From contig CAYOYL010000236.1 in NCBI GenBank assembly GCA_964408175.1, positions 1 through 35,119 on the forward strand: DNA of 35,119 bases. The letters are read 5' to 3'. The DNA comes from JAFGKM01 sp964408175. GTDB lineage: Bacteria; Ratteibacteria; UBA8468; B48-G9; JAFGKM01. A program made the translations under genes and the position numbers. Position 1 is the stretch's first letter; each line of letters starts with the position of its first letter. Under the pieces are notes generated by a model. It was not told the origin of the DNA and searched no databases. It saw only the letters and a program-made list of their open reading frames with translations. Shown in pieces: positions 23,303-31,939 of the stretch.

Positions 23303-24588
23303 TTGAACCGGATTTATTCGTCTATTATCTGACTCTTATTATACTTATTCTACTCTCATCTTTCTTTTCCGCCGCGGAGACTGCTTTTTTGTCATTCGGC
23401 AAACACCACTTTCAAAAAATTGCAGAAAGGGACGAGGAAAAAGCAAAGAGGCTGAGTTTCTGGTTTGAAAATCCAAACAGGGTGTTGGTAACTATTCTGG
23501 TGGGTAACAATATAGTTAATATCTTCGCATCAGTTCTGGCTGCGGCTCTCAGCCAGAGAATTTTTCATAAATTAAGCATCACACTGGTTACCGGGATAAT
23601 GATTTTTATCATCCTGATTTTTGGGGAGATAATCCCCAAGAGTCTTGCTAAAAAACACGCTGAAACAGCGGCATTTATCTTCGCACTGCCCATCAGATTT
23701 TCCTGTACCTTATTCACACCCATTACTGAATTTTTCTTATTATTTGCAAGGTTTTTCGTCAGGATTTTCGGAGGTAGAATGGATTCCATTATCCCTGTCC
23801 TGACTGAAGATGACCTGAAGGCAATGATTATAGCAGGAGAGGAAGAAGGGCTTATTGAAGAAGAAGAACGCGATATGATTGACAGCATCTTTGAAATAGG
23901 TGACAAGATGGTGAAGGAGATTATGACGGCAAGAATGAATATAATCTCAGTAGAAGAGAATACCCCCCTTAAAGATGTCATCAACACTATAGCAAAAGAA
24001 GGGTTTTCAAGAATGCCTGTTTACAAAGAAGACATTGACAGAATAACCGGTATAGTTTACATAAAGGATATTGTGGCACGCGGAATAGACGGACTTGCAG
24101 AACAGGAGACCCTGAAAACAAAAGATTTTATGCGTGAACCTTACTTTGTACCTGAAAGCAAAAGGGTTAGTGACCTGATGCGTGAACTGCAGGGGAAAAA
24201 GATGCAGATGGCGATAGTGGTTGATGAGTATGGAGGAACTGCCGGTCTGGTCACAATGGAAGACCTTGTGGAAGAAATCGTGGGTGAGATATCTGACGAA
24301 TATAAAAAAGATATTAAAGAACTTCATATATTGCCGGATGGGAACTTTCTGGTATCAGGCAGCATGGAAGTGGAGAAGGTAAATGAAGAGATAGGTTTAG
24401 AGATTCCTGAGGGTGAGTTTGAAACCATAGCAGGCTTTGTGCTTGAACACCTCGGGAAATTTCCACTTAAGGGCGAAAGTTTTGTTTACGGTAGATACCA
24501 GTTTACCATACAGGAATCCGATACCAAGAAGGTAAGGCTGATAAAGATTAAAAAAATCAAGGGAGAAAGGGATAACACCGATGAGTGA
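23299..24588 (+). CDS. CNNM/CorC-type transporter with CBS pair
   Basis: 429-residue membrane protein of the family often labelled hemolysin-like, members of which take part in magnesium or cobalt efflux. The order is: CNNM (DUF21) domain with several helices and the signature AETAFLS (about 26-32) and FGEIIPKSLAKKHA; a CBS pair at about 200-325 (IMTARMNIISVEENTPLKD, FSRMPVYKE, MAIVVDEYGGTAGLVTMEDL); and a CorC_HlyC domain at the C terminus (LPDGNFLVSGSMEVEKVNEE). The CBS domains probably bind ATP-Mg. Starts in an ATGA overlap with birA and overlaps lysS by 8 bases. Confidence 0.92.
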   Translation: MIEPDLFVYYLTLIILILLSSFFSAAETAFLSFGKHHFQKIAERDEEKAKRLSFWFENPNRVLVTILVGNNIVNIFASVLAAALSQRIFHKLSITLVTGIMIFIILIFGEIIPKSLAKKHAETAAFIFALPIRFSCTLFTPITEFFLLFARFFVRIFGGRMDSIIPVLTEDDLKAMIIAGEEEGLIEEEERDMIDSIFEIGDKMVKEIMTARMNIISVEENTPLKDVINTIAKEGFSRMPVYKEDIDRITGIVYIKDIVARGIDGLAEQETLKTKDFMREPYFVPESKRVSDLMRELQGKKMQMAIVVDEYGGTAGLVTMEDLVEEIVGEISDEYKKDIKELHILPDGNFLVSGSMEVEKVNEEIGLEIPEGEFETIAGFVLEHLGKFPLKGESFVYGRYQFTIQESDTKKVRLIKIKKIKGERDNTDE

Positions 24589-26011
24589 AGAAAATATACG
24601 AACCCAGAGGATTGAAAAGCTTGAAGAATTAAAAAAACAAGGTATAGATGTTTATGGCAGAGCATTTCCAAAAAAAGAGAGTACCTGTATAAAAGAAGGG
24701 GAAGTGGATGTGAAAGTGGCAGGGAGAATTATGGCTGTCAGAAAACATGGCGGTTCCTCTTTTTTTGATATAAAAGACTCCACAGGGAAAATCCAGTTGT
24801 ATTTCAGGGAAAATATGGTTACCGAAACAGATAAATATCTCTTTAAAAAACTGGATATTGGTGACATAATTGGTGTTGAAGGAGATGTTTTCCGTACGAA
24901 AACGGGCGAACTGACAATTCTTATAAAACATCTTACGATACTTTCCAAATCTCTGAATCCTCTCCCTGAGAAGTGGCACGGACTGAAGGATGTTGAAATA
25001 AGGTTCAGGAAGCGGTACCTTGACCTGCTTATGAACAATGAATCTAAAGAGATTTTCAATAAAAGGATTACGATTTTACAGTATATAAGAGAGTTCCTTA
25101 ATAACAGAGGTTTTATAGAGGTTGATACACCAATGATGCATCCCATAGCCGGCGGTGCGGAGGCTAAACCCTTCATCACCTATCACAATACACTTGAAAC
25201 AAATCTTTACCTGAGGATTGCTCCTGAACTTTACCTTAAACGTCTGTTGGTAGGCGGCCTTGAAAAAATCTATGAAATCAACCGTTCCTTCAGAAACGAA
25301 GGTATTTCCCCTCTCCACAATCCTGAATTTACAATGCTGGAATTATACTCTGCTTATGGGGACTACAGGCAGATGATGGACCTCACGGCATCCCTTATAA
25401 CCTCTTTGTCTGAAAAAGTTAATAACGGTATGACAATGGAATATCAGGGTAGAAAGGTGAATTTTTCCCTTCCATGGAAGGAAATCAGATGGAACGAGGT
25501 ATTTGCAGGTTTGGGACTTAAAGACTGGCGAAACAAGGATGCGGTACTGAAAAAAGCCGAAGAGCAGAGCATAGAATTAACAGACGAGGATAAAAATAAC
25601 GTTTTTGAGATTCTTGACAAGATTTTCAAAAAAAAGGTGCAGCCTACCTTTTCCAATCCCACCTTCGTTTACGGATATCCTGCTGAGATTTCACCTCTTG
25701 CGAAGTCTTATCCTGACAGTCCCGAGATAACTGAAAGATTTGAACTTTTCATAGGCGGTCTTGAGATTGCTAATGCATATTCAGAGTTAAACGACCCTAT
25801 AGAACAACATAAAAGATTTTCTGAAAATATAGGCAGTCTATCCGAAAACAGGGAAAAGGTGCTTGATGAAGACTACATTGAGGCTCTTGAATACGGTATG
25901 CCCCCTGCCGGGGGACTGGGCATAGGTATTGACCGTCTCGTGATGCTCATGACAAACTCCTCTTCCATCAGGGAAGTAATATTCTTCCCTCTCCTGAAAC
26001 AGAAGAAATGA
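24581..26011 (+). CDS. lysS: Lysyl-tRNA synthetase, class II
   Basis: Charges tRNA-Lys. The 476 residues have an N-terminal OB-fold anticodon domain (AGRIMAVRKHGGSSFFDIKD at about 45-65) and a class II catalytic core: motif 1 around FLNNRGFIEVDTPMM, motif 2 with YEINRSFRNEG and HNPEFTMLELY, and motif 3 at the C terminus, GLGIGIDRLVML. Full length. It overlaps the CNNM gene and the murJ start, and so sits in the middle of a coupled run. Confidence 0.96.
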   Translation: MSEENIRTQRIEKLEELKKQGIDVYGRAFPKKESTCIKEGEVDVKVAGRIMAVRKHGGSSFFDIKDSTGKIQLYFRENMVTETDKYLFKKLDIGDIIGVEGDVFRTKTGELTILIKHLTILSKSLNPLPEKWHGLKDVEIRFRKRYLDLLMNNESKEIFNKRITILQYIREFLNNRGFIEVDTPMMHPIAGGAEAKPFITYHNTLETNLYLRIAPELYLKRLLVGGLEKIYEINRSFRNEGISPLHNPEFTMLELYSAYGDYRQMMDLTASLITSLSEKVNNGMTMEYQGRKVNFSLPWKEIRWNEVFAGLGLKDWRNKDAVLKKAEEQSIELTDEDKNNVFEILDKIFKKKVQPTFSNPTFVYGYPAEISPLAKSYPDSPEITERFELFIGGLEIANAYSELNDPIEQHKRFSENIGSLSENREKVLDEDYIEALEYGMPPAGGLGIGIDRLVMLMTNSSSIREVIFFPLLKQKK

Positions 26012-27522
26012 GTTCAACAAGGATACTCAGGGCAATATCAATAGTTTCCATCGGAACAATTATTGCACGTCTCTTCGGTCTTGCCAGAGAGGTTTCCTCT
26101 GCTAATTTTTTTGGTACTACCTCAGTATATGATGCATTCCTTATTGCTTTTATGATACCAAATTTTTTCAGGGGGCTTCTTGCTGAAGGGGCATTGAATA
26201 CTGCCTTCATACCCATATTCACTGAGTATGTTTCGGATGAGGAAAAGAAAAAAGCAGGTAAGGAAATTTTCAATATTTCTTTCACACTTTCTTTAATTGC
26301 AACATCAACCCTTTTCCTGATAGTTCTTTTCACAAGTTTTATATCAACCCACATAATCAGTGAGGCCTCAAGGTGGTGGCAGGTATGGACTCTATTAAGG
26401 TTCACCTTTCCCTATCTGATATTTATATCTTTGACTGCTCTCAATATGGGTGTGCTCAACGCATATAAAAATTTTTTCCTCCCTTCACTGTCGCCGGTAA
26501 TTCTTGATGCGATATGGATTGCAGGACTTTTTCTGCTATTGCCGCTCTTTGGAAATACACCCGAAAAACAAATATTTGGTTTGTGTATAACAGTACTTTT
26601 GGGTGGAACAGGACAGTTTTTATTTACGCTGTTACCTGTATTGAAAAAAGGATACAGGGTAAGGCTGAATTTTAGATTTTCACACCCTGTAGTAAAAAAA
26701 ATGGGAAGACTCCTTGCTCCTGTAGTTATAGGGGTTGCAGTTACTCCTATAAATCTCCTTGTTGATTATTCTCTTGCCAATCTGCTTTATGAAGGAGCGG
26801 TTTCCGGTCTATGGTACAGCACGCGTATTTTTCAACTGCCGCTGGGCGTTTTTGCCATTTCCATCTCAACAGCAGTTCTTCCATGGTTTTCTGAAGATGT
26901 TAACTCTAAAAATAATGACAGGTTCATAAAAAACTTGAGGTATTCATTGTATCTTCTTGTTATTCTTCTACTCCCTTTTACACTCGGTTTAATAATATTC
27001 AGAACAGAGATAGTTTCTTTCCTCTTTGCCAGAGGGATGTTCAGTGGAGAGTCGGTTTCTCTTGTTGCTTCTCCGCTTGCTTTCTATTCCATAGGTTTAC
27101 TTGGATACGGAGGCATATCAGTATGGAGTAGAGCCTTTTATGCTCATAAGGATACATCCACTCCGGTAAAAATAGGGGTTTTCAGCATATCTGTGAATCT
27201 TGTTCTGAACATTATCTTTATGAATCTTTTTGGGCATAGTGGGATAGCACTTTCAACATCTCTTGTTGGAATAACAAATTTTATCCTTTTAGTCCATCTT
27301 TTTAACAAAAAACATCTGTATGTTGAACTGAGAACAATGAAACCTGTATTCGTAAAAATTATTTTTGCTACCATTTTTATGGGAGTGGTGCTGTATTTAT
27401 ACAAAAATGCAGTAAAAGACCTGTTTTCCTTGCCAGTTCTATTGTTTACTGGTATAATCATAGCAGTTGTAGTTTATCTTTTCTGTTTAAGGTTATTTTC
27501 CTTACACCTGAAAGAGGAATAA
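26008..27522 (+). CDS. murJ: Lipid II flippase MurJ
   Basis: MOP-superfamily transporter that flips lipid II to the periplasm for peptidoglycan synthesis. The 504 residues form about 14 helices. The N terminus is highly typical: SIGTIIARLFGLAREV, YDAFLIAFMIPNFFRGLLAEG, ALNTAFIPIFTEY. Further signatures are SPVILDAIW-like (LSPVILDAIW) and the late YGGISVWSRAFYA. The arginines in RLFGLAREV and RGLLAEG correspond to the conserved substrate-cavity charges. Begins in an ATGA overlap with lysS. Indicates a walled cell. Confidence 0.95.
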   Translation: MSSTRILRAISIVSIGTIIARLFGLAREVSSANFFGTTSVYDAFLIAFMIPNFFRGLLAEGALNTAFIPIFTEYVSDEEKKKAGKEIFNISFTLSLIATSTLFLIVLFTSFISTHIISEASRWWQVWTLLRFTFPYLIFISLTALNMGVLNAYKNFFLPSLSPVILDAIWIAGLFLLLPLFGNTPEKQIFGLCITVLLGGTGQFLFTLLPVLKKGYRVRLNFRFSHPVVKKMGRLLAPVVIGVAVTPINLLVDYSLANLLYEGAVSGLWYSTRIFQLPLGVFAISISTAVLPWFSEDVNSKNNDRFIKNLRYSLYLLVILLLPFTLGLIIFRTEIVSFLFARGMFSGESVSLVASPLAFYSIGLLGYGGISVWSRAFYAHKDTSTPVKIGVFSISVNLVLNIIFMNLFGHSGIALSTSLVGITNFILLVHLFNKKHLYVELRTMKPVFVKIIFATIFMGVVLYLYKNAVKDLFSLPVLLFTGIIIAVVVYLFCLRLFSLHLKEE

Positions 27523-27537
27523 TAATAGGGATAAATC

Positions 27538-28152
27538 ATGCAGGGCATACAGTTTGTAGTTTTGTTGTTCATACTTTTTTTTTCTGTTGTGGTACATGAG
27601 TTCTGCCATGGTTATGCGGCATTACTGAACGGGGACGAAACTGCCAAAATGATGGGGAGACTGACCCTAAACCCCATTCCTCACATTGACCTCTTTGGAA
27701 CGATATTATTGCCCGTCATACTTTTGATTATCACAAGAGGCGGATTCGCTATAGGGATGGCAAAACCGGTACCCATCAATCCTTTTAACTTCAGGGATTA
27801 TGACAGGGGTATATTTACAGTGGGACTTGCCGGCCCTGCAAGTAATATTGTAATAGGCACGTTTCTGGCACTCCTGTCCAGAAGTTTTAACGCAGGGGTT
27901 GTTAAAGAGATACTATTTCTCGGAGCGTACATAAACTTTATACTCGCTTTTTTTAATCTCATCCCCATACCTCCTCTTGATGGTTCAAGAATGCTGAGTG
28001 TTTTTTTACCGAGGAATATACGCTATCGTTACGAAAAGATGGAAAGATATGGTATTTTTATTGTAATGGCTTTTGTTTTTCTCGGCGGTTTTAATCTAAT
28101 TGTCCCGCTGGTTCAGATGGTTGTTAATACCCTCGCAGGCGGGCATATATAA
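27538..28152 (+). CDS. Site-2 protease-type metalloprotease, M50 family
   Basis: 204-residue membrane protein of the compact M50 group (YwhC/RseP-like core without PDZ). The zinc motif HEFCHG (H20-E21-x2-H24) lies in the first transmembrane helix and the third ligand motif, NLIPIPPLDGSR, near residue 140. MGRLTLNPIPHIDLFGTI and AGPASNIVIG are standard for this group. The substrate is unknown; members cleave within membranes or serve in sporulation and stress signalling. It sits 15 bases after murJ, in the same run. Confidence 0.9.
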   Translation: MQGIQFVVLLFILFFSVVVHEFCHGYAALLNGDETAKMMGRLTLNPIPHIDLFGTILLPVILLIITRGGFAIGMAKPVPINPFNFRDYDRGIFTVGLAGPASNIVIGTFLALLSRSFNAGVVKEILFLGAYINFILAFFNLIPIPPLDGSRMLSVFLPRNIRYRYEKMERYGIFIVMAFVFLGGFNLIVPLVQMVVNTLAGGHI

Positions 28153-28213
28153 AAAGTGATGAAGTTTAAACTTCTAAATTCTGTAAAAACCCGGGATGTT
28201 TAAGGAGAAAAAA

Positions 28214-29332
28214 ATGAATGCTGTAAGTCCTGAAGGAGGTTATTGTTTCTTCGGATATTATGACAAGTGCACGTGGGATGAAAAAGAAGAATTCTTTCTC
28301 TTTCATGAAGCAGGTTTTCAGAACAGAGCGCCGGCAAAAAATGATTCAGTAAAAATCTGCCTTATGGAAATAAAAACAGGTAAGGTAGATATTATAGATG
28401 AGACATGCGCATGGAACTTCCAGCAGGGTTCAATGCTCCAGTGGCTCCCGGGGCAGAGAATACTTTATAATTCCGTAAGGGATGGTACCTTTATCAGCAT
28501 AATATATGAGATGAGAAGTGGTAAGAAAAGAGAAATACCCCGTCCTGTAAGTTCAGTGAGTCCTGACGGTAAATATGCCCTGAGTATAAATTTCGCAAGA
28601 CTTGCCCGATGGAGGCCGGGTTATGGTTATGAGGGATTACCCGATACCTTTGAAAACAAGAGATGGCCTGAAGATGACGGGGTTTATCTTGTTAATCTTG
28701 AAACTGGTAATTATAAACTTATCATACCTCTTACTCAACTGCTGGATTTCAGAAAAGAAAAAGGTGTCAGCGAGTCTTTCGGGTGGATAAACCATACGGA
28801 ATTTTCTCCTGACGGCAAAAGGTTTTCATTCCTTAACAGGTGGAAAAAAGAAACTTCGGGACAATTTCGAACAAGGTTTTTCAGTTCGGACAAAGAGGGG
28901 AAAGAGGTCTATGACCTTGTGGATAGCTATATCATATCTCATTATGACTGGAAAAATAACGAGGTCATAATTGCATGGATAGATTATAAGGATAAACAGG
29001 GTTTCTGGCTGATAGACGATAAGACCGGGAAGTACCGCTTTTTGAGTGACAATATACAGACTTTAGATGGACACTGCAGTTATTCAGATGACGAAAGATA
29101 TGTTTTACTGGATACCTATCCCGTAGACGGTTACAGGTATCTGAAAATTTTTGACACCCACAGCAACACTGAAAAAACTATCGGAAGGTATTATTCTCTT
29201 CCTGAAGCAAGCGGAGAGATAAGGTGTGATTTGCATCCCAGATGGGGTAGAACACAAAAGAAGATATCTCTTGATTCTACACATGAAGGTTACAGGAGGG
29301 TTTACGTAGAGGATATAGAGAAATATCTTTAG
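28214..29332 (+). CDS. Cytoplasmic beta-propeller protein, TolB/oligogalacturonate-lyase-like
   Basis: 372 residues from the ATG at 28214, which follows AAGGAG by 7 bases; an earlier in-frame ATG at 28196 lies before that ribosome site. No signal peptide. PD40-type blades are recognisable (SVSPDGKYALSI, TEFSPDGKRFSFLNRW, SYSDDERYVLLDTYP), each with a SPDGK-like turn. The overall pattern (FGYYDKC near the N terminus, QGSMLQWLPG, INHTEFSPDG, LDGHCSYSDD, DLHPRWG) recalls the oligogalacturonate-lyase (PL22) propellers, where His residues bind metal, but I cannot confirm activity. It lies between a protease and a DUF1844 gene, in an otherwise housekeeping run. Confidence 0.75.
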   Translation: MNAVSPEGGYCFFGYYDKCTWDEKEEFFLFHEAGFQNRAPAKNDSVKICLMEIKTGKVDIIDETCAWNFQQGSMLQWLPGQRILYNSVRDGTFISIIYEMRSGKKREIPRPVSSVSPDGKYALSINFARLARWRPGYGYEGLPDTFENKRWPEDDGVYLVNLETGNYKLIIPLTQLLDFRKEKGVSESFGWINHTEFSPDGKRFSFLNRWKKETSGQFRTRFFSSDKEGKEVYDLVDSYIISHYDWKNNEVIIAWIDYKDKQGFWLIDDKTGKYRFLSDNIQTLDGHCSYSDDERYVLLDTYPVDGYRYLKIFDTHSNTEKTIGRYYSLPEASGEIRCDLHPRWGRTQKKISLDSTHEGYRRVYVEDIEKYL

Positions 29333-29355
29333 AGATTTGAGAAAAGGAGGGGAAA

Positions 29356-29685
29356 ATGGCGGAAGAGGGACTCTTTAATTTTGTGGTAACTTTTTTTTCA
29401 GGTTGGGGATGGCAGGCAATGGGCAAGGTACCCAATCCCGTGACAGGCAAAATAGAAAGGAACCTTGAAACGGCAAAACAGATTATAGAGATTATGGAGA
29501 TGCTCAAGGAAAAAACAAAAGGGAATCTCACTGAGGATGAAGATAAATTTTTAACAGGGGTCATAGCAGAACTGCAGTTGAACTATGTTGATGAGGTTAA
29601 AAAACCTCCTGTTGAAGAAAAAAAAGAAGAGAAAAAGGAAGATGCACCAGATGGTGAAAAGAAGGATAAAAAAGAAACTGAGTAA
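29356..29685 (+). CDS. DUF1844 protein
   Basis: 109 residues. The N-terminal ~75 match the DUF1844 pattern: AMGKVPNPVTGKIERNLETAKQ in register with the family's L-G-x-x-PxP-x-T-G and IIEIMEMLKEKTKGNLT, ending with a YVDEV segment. The C-terminal ~30 residues are Lys/Glu-rich and disordered. The function is unknown; it is a common small gene in deltaproteobacterial and PVC genomes. AGGAGGGG precedes the ATG. The last 35 bases overlap the start of uvrC in another frame, within the disordered tail. Confidence 0.85.
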   Translation: MAEEGLFNFVVTFFSGWGWQAMGKVPNPVTGKIERNLETAKQIIEIMEMLKEKTKGNLTEDEDKFLTGVIAELQLNYVDEVKKPPVEEKKEEKKEDAPDGEKKDKKETE

Positions 29686-30919
29686 TACTCCGGATGTTCC
29701 CGGAGTTTATCTTATGAAGGACGGGAACAATAAGGTCATATACGTTGGGAAGGCATTATCACTAAAAAAAAGAATCAGTTCATATTTCTCTCCAAGCGGA
29801 AACAATACCAAAAATCTCATCCTTTCTGAAAGGATAGAGGACTTTGGGTTTATCCCGGTTGCATCTGAAGCAGAAGCATTGATACTTGAAAACAGTCTTA
29901 TAAAGAAATATCAGCCAAAATATAATATAAACCTTAAGGATGACAAGAGTTATCCTATGATTAAGATTACAGATGAGAGATTCCCTGCAGTCCTTATTGT
30001 GCGTGAAAAAAAAGACGGAAGTTCTCTTTATTTCGGTCCCTTTACCAATGTTGATTTGTTGAAAAGAGTGGTGAAGTTTATCAGGAGATATTATCCTGTC
30101 AGAAACTGCAGGTATAACCTTGAGAAAAAAAAGGTGCGTTTATGCACGCAGTATTATATACACAGATGTGCCGGTCCCTGCGAAGGAAAGGTTTCTGAAG
30201 CGGAATACAGGGATATTGTCAATGGTCTGGTTGCTTTCTTTGAAGGTCATTACGGAGAATTTCAAAAAAGACTGAAAGGGCAGCTTACTGAAGAGGTTAA
30301 AAACCTCAGGTTTGAGAAGGCTCAGGAGATAAAAAACCGTATCTTTATGCTTGAAGCACTCGGTAAACGTTTCCCCATCAGGGATGAGATGTCTCTCATT
30401 ACTTACGGAGAACACAATGTACTGGAAAATCTTAAGAAAACCCTTCATCTTAAAAAAATTCCCTATCACATAGAGGGATATGATGTTTCCAACGTATCGG
30501 GCGTAAACTCCACGGCAAGCAAGGTTTCTTTTAAAGGAGGGATAAGAGATACTGATAACTACAGAAAATTCAGGATAAGGTATAAAGAAGGAATAAATGA
30601 CTATAAGATGCTCGAGGAGGTTTTGACAAGGAGGTTTGACTCAGAGGAAGAAAGAAAGGAACTGCCCGACCTGATACTTGTTGACGGCGGGAAGGGACAG
30701 CTGAATACTGCGGTAAGAATCCTTAAAACGCTTAATATTGATGCACCTGTTATATCACTGGCAAAAAGGAACGAGGACGTATACCTGTCAGGAGAAAAGT
30801 GTTTTTTAAGATTGGAAAGGGATTCCCCGGAACTTCATCTTTTGCAGAGTGTAAGAGACGAGGCACACAGGTTTGCAGTTTCATATCACAGAAACCTGAG
30901 AATAAGAAGTATCCGGTAG
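29651..30919 (+). CDS. uvrC: UvrC excinuclease subunit lacking the helix-hairpin-helix domain
   Basis: Nucleotide-excision-repair nuclease. From ATG 29651 it is 422 residues, against about 600 for typical UvrC. Present: the GIY-YIG 3' nuclease (PGVYLMKD at 17-24, YVGKA, SYF), a zinc-finger-like RLCTQYYIHRCAGPC, a UVR segment (EKAQEIKNRIFML), and the RNase H-like 5' nuclease with EGYDVSN, LILVDGGKGQL and RDEAHRF (the catalytic Asp, Asp and His positions). Missing: the C-terminal double helix-hairpin-helix domain; the protein stops 12 residues after DEAHRF, and only 36 bases separate it from obg, so no coding remnant is hidden by a simple frameshift. The start is uncertain (29642 or 29651); both overlap DUF1844. 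Confidence 0.9.
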   Translation: MVKRRIKKKLSNTPDVPGVYLMKDGNNKVIYVGKALSLKKRISSYFSPSGNNTKNLILSERIEDFGFIPVASEAEALILENSLIKKYQPKYNINLKDDKSYPMIKITDERFPAVLIVREKKDGSSLYFGPFTNVDLLKRVVKFIRRYYPVRNCRYNLEKKKVRLCTQYYIHRCAGPCEGKVSEAEYRDIVNGLVAFFEGHYGEFQKRLKGQLTEEVKNLRFEKAQEIKNRIFMLEALGKRFPIRDEMSLITYGEHNVLENLKKTLHLKKIPYHIEGYDVSNVSGVNSTASKVSFKGGIRDTDNYRKFRIRYKEGINDYKMLEEVLTRRFDSEEERKELPDLILVDGGKGQLNTAVRILKTLNIDAPVISLAKRNEDVYLSGEKCFLRLERDSPELHLLQSVRDEAHRFAVSYHRNLRIRSIR

Positions 30920-30955
30920 CGTTGCTGTCACGACTCTCTCTTTACAAAAATAGTT

Positions 30956-31939
30956 ATGTTTATTGATACGGCAAAAGTCTGGATAAAATCTGGTGATGGA
31001 GGAGATGGCTGCATTGCCTTCAGAAGGGAGAAGTTTGTCCCGAAGGGTGGACCTTCCGGGGGGGATGGAGGAAACGGTGGAAGTATTGTTTTCGTTGCAA
31101 GCAAGGATATTCACACCCTCATAGATTTTCAATATCGGCAGCACTTTCAGGCTGAAAATGGTGCCAACGGTCAGGGAAGCAATAAAGAAGGCCGCTCAGG
31201 TAAAGACCTCATCATTCCGGTACCTGTGGGGACAATTATAGAAGAGATAAAAGACGGCAAGGAGATATTTTTATCAGACCTCTCAGAAGAAAACGCTCGT
31301 TTTGTAGCAGCAGAAGGAGGGAAAGGCGGGAAAGGAAATACACACTTTAAGTCTTCTACAAACCAGGCGCCCAGAAGAGCCACCAGTGGAGGTGAGGGTG
31401 AGATAAAGTATATAAAACTTGAATTGAAACTGCTTGCCGATGTCGGTATAGTTGGCTGGCCCAATAGTGGTAAGTCCACCCTGATATCCAAGGTTTCTGC
31501 AGCAAAACCAAAAACGGCGAACTACCCTTTTACAACACTTGTTCCGGTTCTCGGGGTGGTTAACCTCAGCGATATGAGAAGTTTTGTCATAGCGGACATA
31601 CCTGGAATCATAGAAAAAGCATCCGAAGGTAAGGGACTGGGGTATCAATTTTTGAAGCATATAGAACGCACGAAAATACTTCTTCATATGGTTGATGTAT
31701 CTCAGCCCGAACCTTTAACGAGGTATTATGCCATTCGTAAGGAACTGGAGAAATACGGCAGAAAACTGTGCGAAAAAAAAGAAATTATCGTGGGCAACAA
31801 AATAGACATTCCGGCATCGCAGGAAAATATCAATGCTTTCAAAAAGGAGTTTGATGAAGTATGTTTTATATCAGCCCTTACAGGTGAAGGGGTCAAACCA
31901 CTTATGGAACTTACATGGAGCAGAGTCTATGAAAAGTGA
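30956..31939 (+). CDS. obgE: Obg family GTPase
   Basis: Ribosome-associated GTPase of 50S maturation and stress signalling, 327 residues. The glycine-rich Obg fold comes first (about 1-158: SGDGGDGCIAFRREKFVPKG, GGPSGGDGGNGG), then the G domain: G1 GWPNSGKST, G2 FTTLVP, G3 DIPGII, G4 NKID and G5 SALTGEG. No C-terminal OCT domain. No Shine-Dalgarno site precedes the ATG and only 36 bases separate it from uvrC. rplU and rpmA, its usual neighbours, are absent. Its end overlaps prfB by 11 bases. Confidence 0.96.
   Translation: MFIDTAKVWIKSGDGGDGCIAFRREKFVPKGGPSGGDGGNGGSIVFVASKDIHTLIDFQYRQHFQAENGANGQGSNKEGRSGKDLIIPVPVGTIIEEIKDGKEIFLSDLSEENARFVAAEGGKGGKGNTHFKSSTNQAPRRATSGGEGEIKYIKLELKLLADVGIVGWPNSGKSTLISKVSAAKPKTANYPFTTLVPVLGVVNLSDMRSFVIADIPGIIEKASEGKGLGYQFLKHIERTKILLHMVDVSQPEPLTRYYAIRKELEKYGRKLCEKKEIIVGNKIDIPASQENINAFKKEFDEVCFISALTGEGVKPLMELTWSRVYEK

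Noticed and set aside
24652..25179. 175-codon open frame opposite lysS
   Set aside because: It is entirely antisense to conserved lysS sequence and shows no known motif.
30880..30956. A frameshift that could restore the UvrC helix-hairpin-helix domain
   Set aside because: Only 36 bases separate the uvrC stop from obg, too few for the ~60-residue domain, and obg is intact.
31833..31928. N-terminal extension of RF2 upstream of ATG 31929
   Set aside because: It lies in the obg coding sequence in another frame; SPF and GGQ fall at the standard numbers when counting from 31929.
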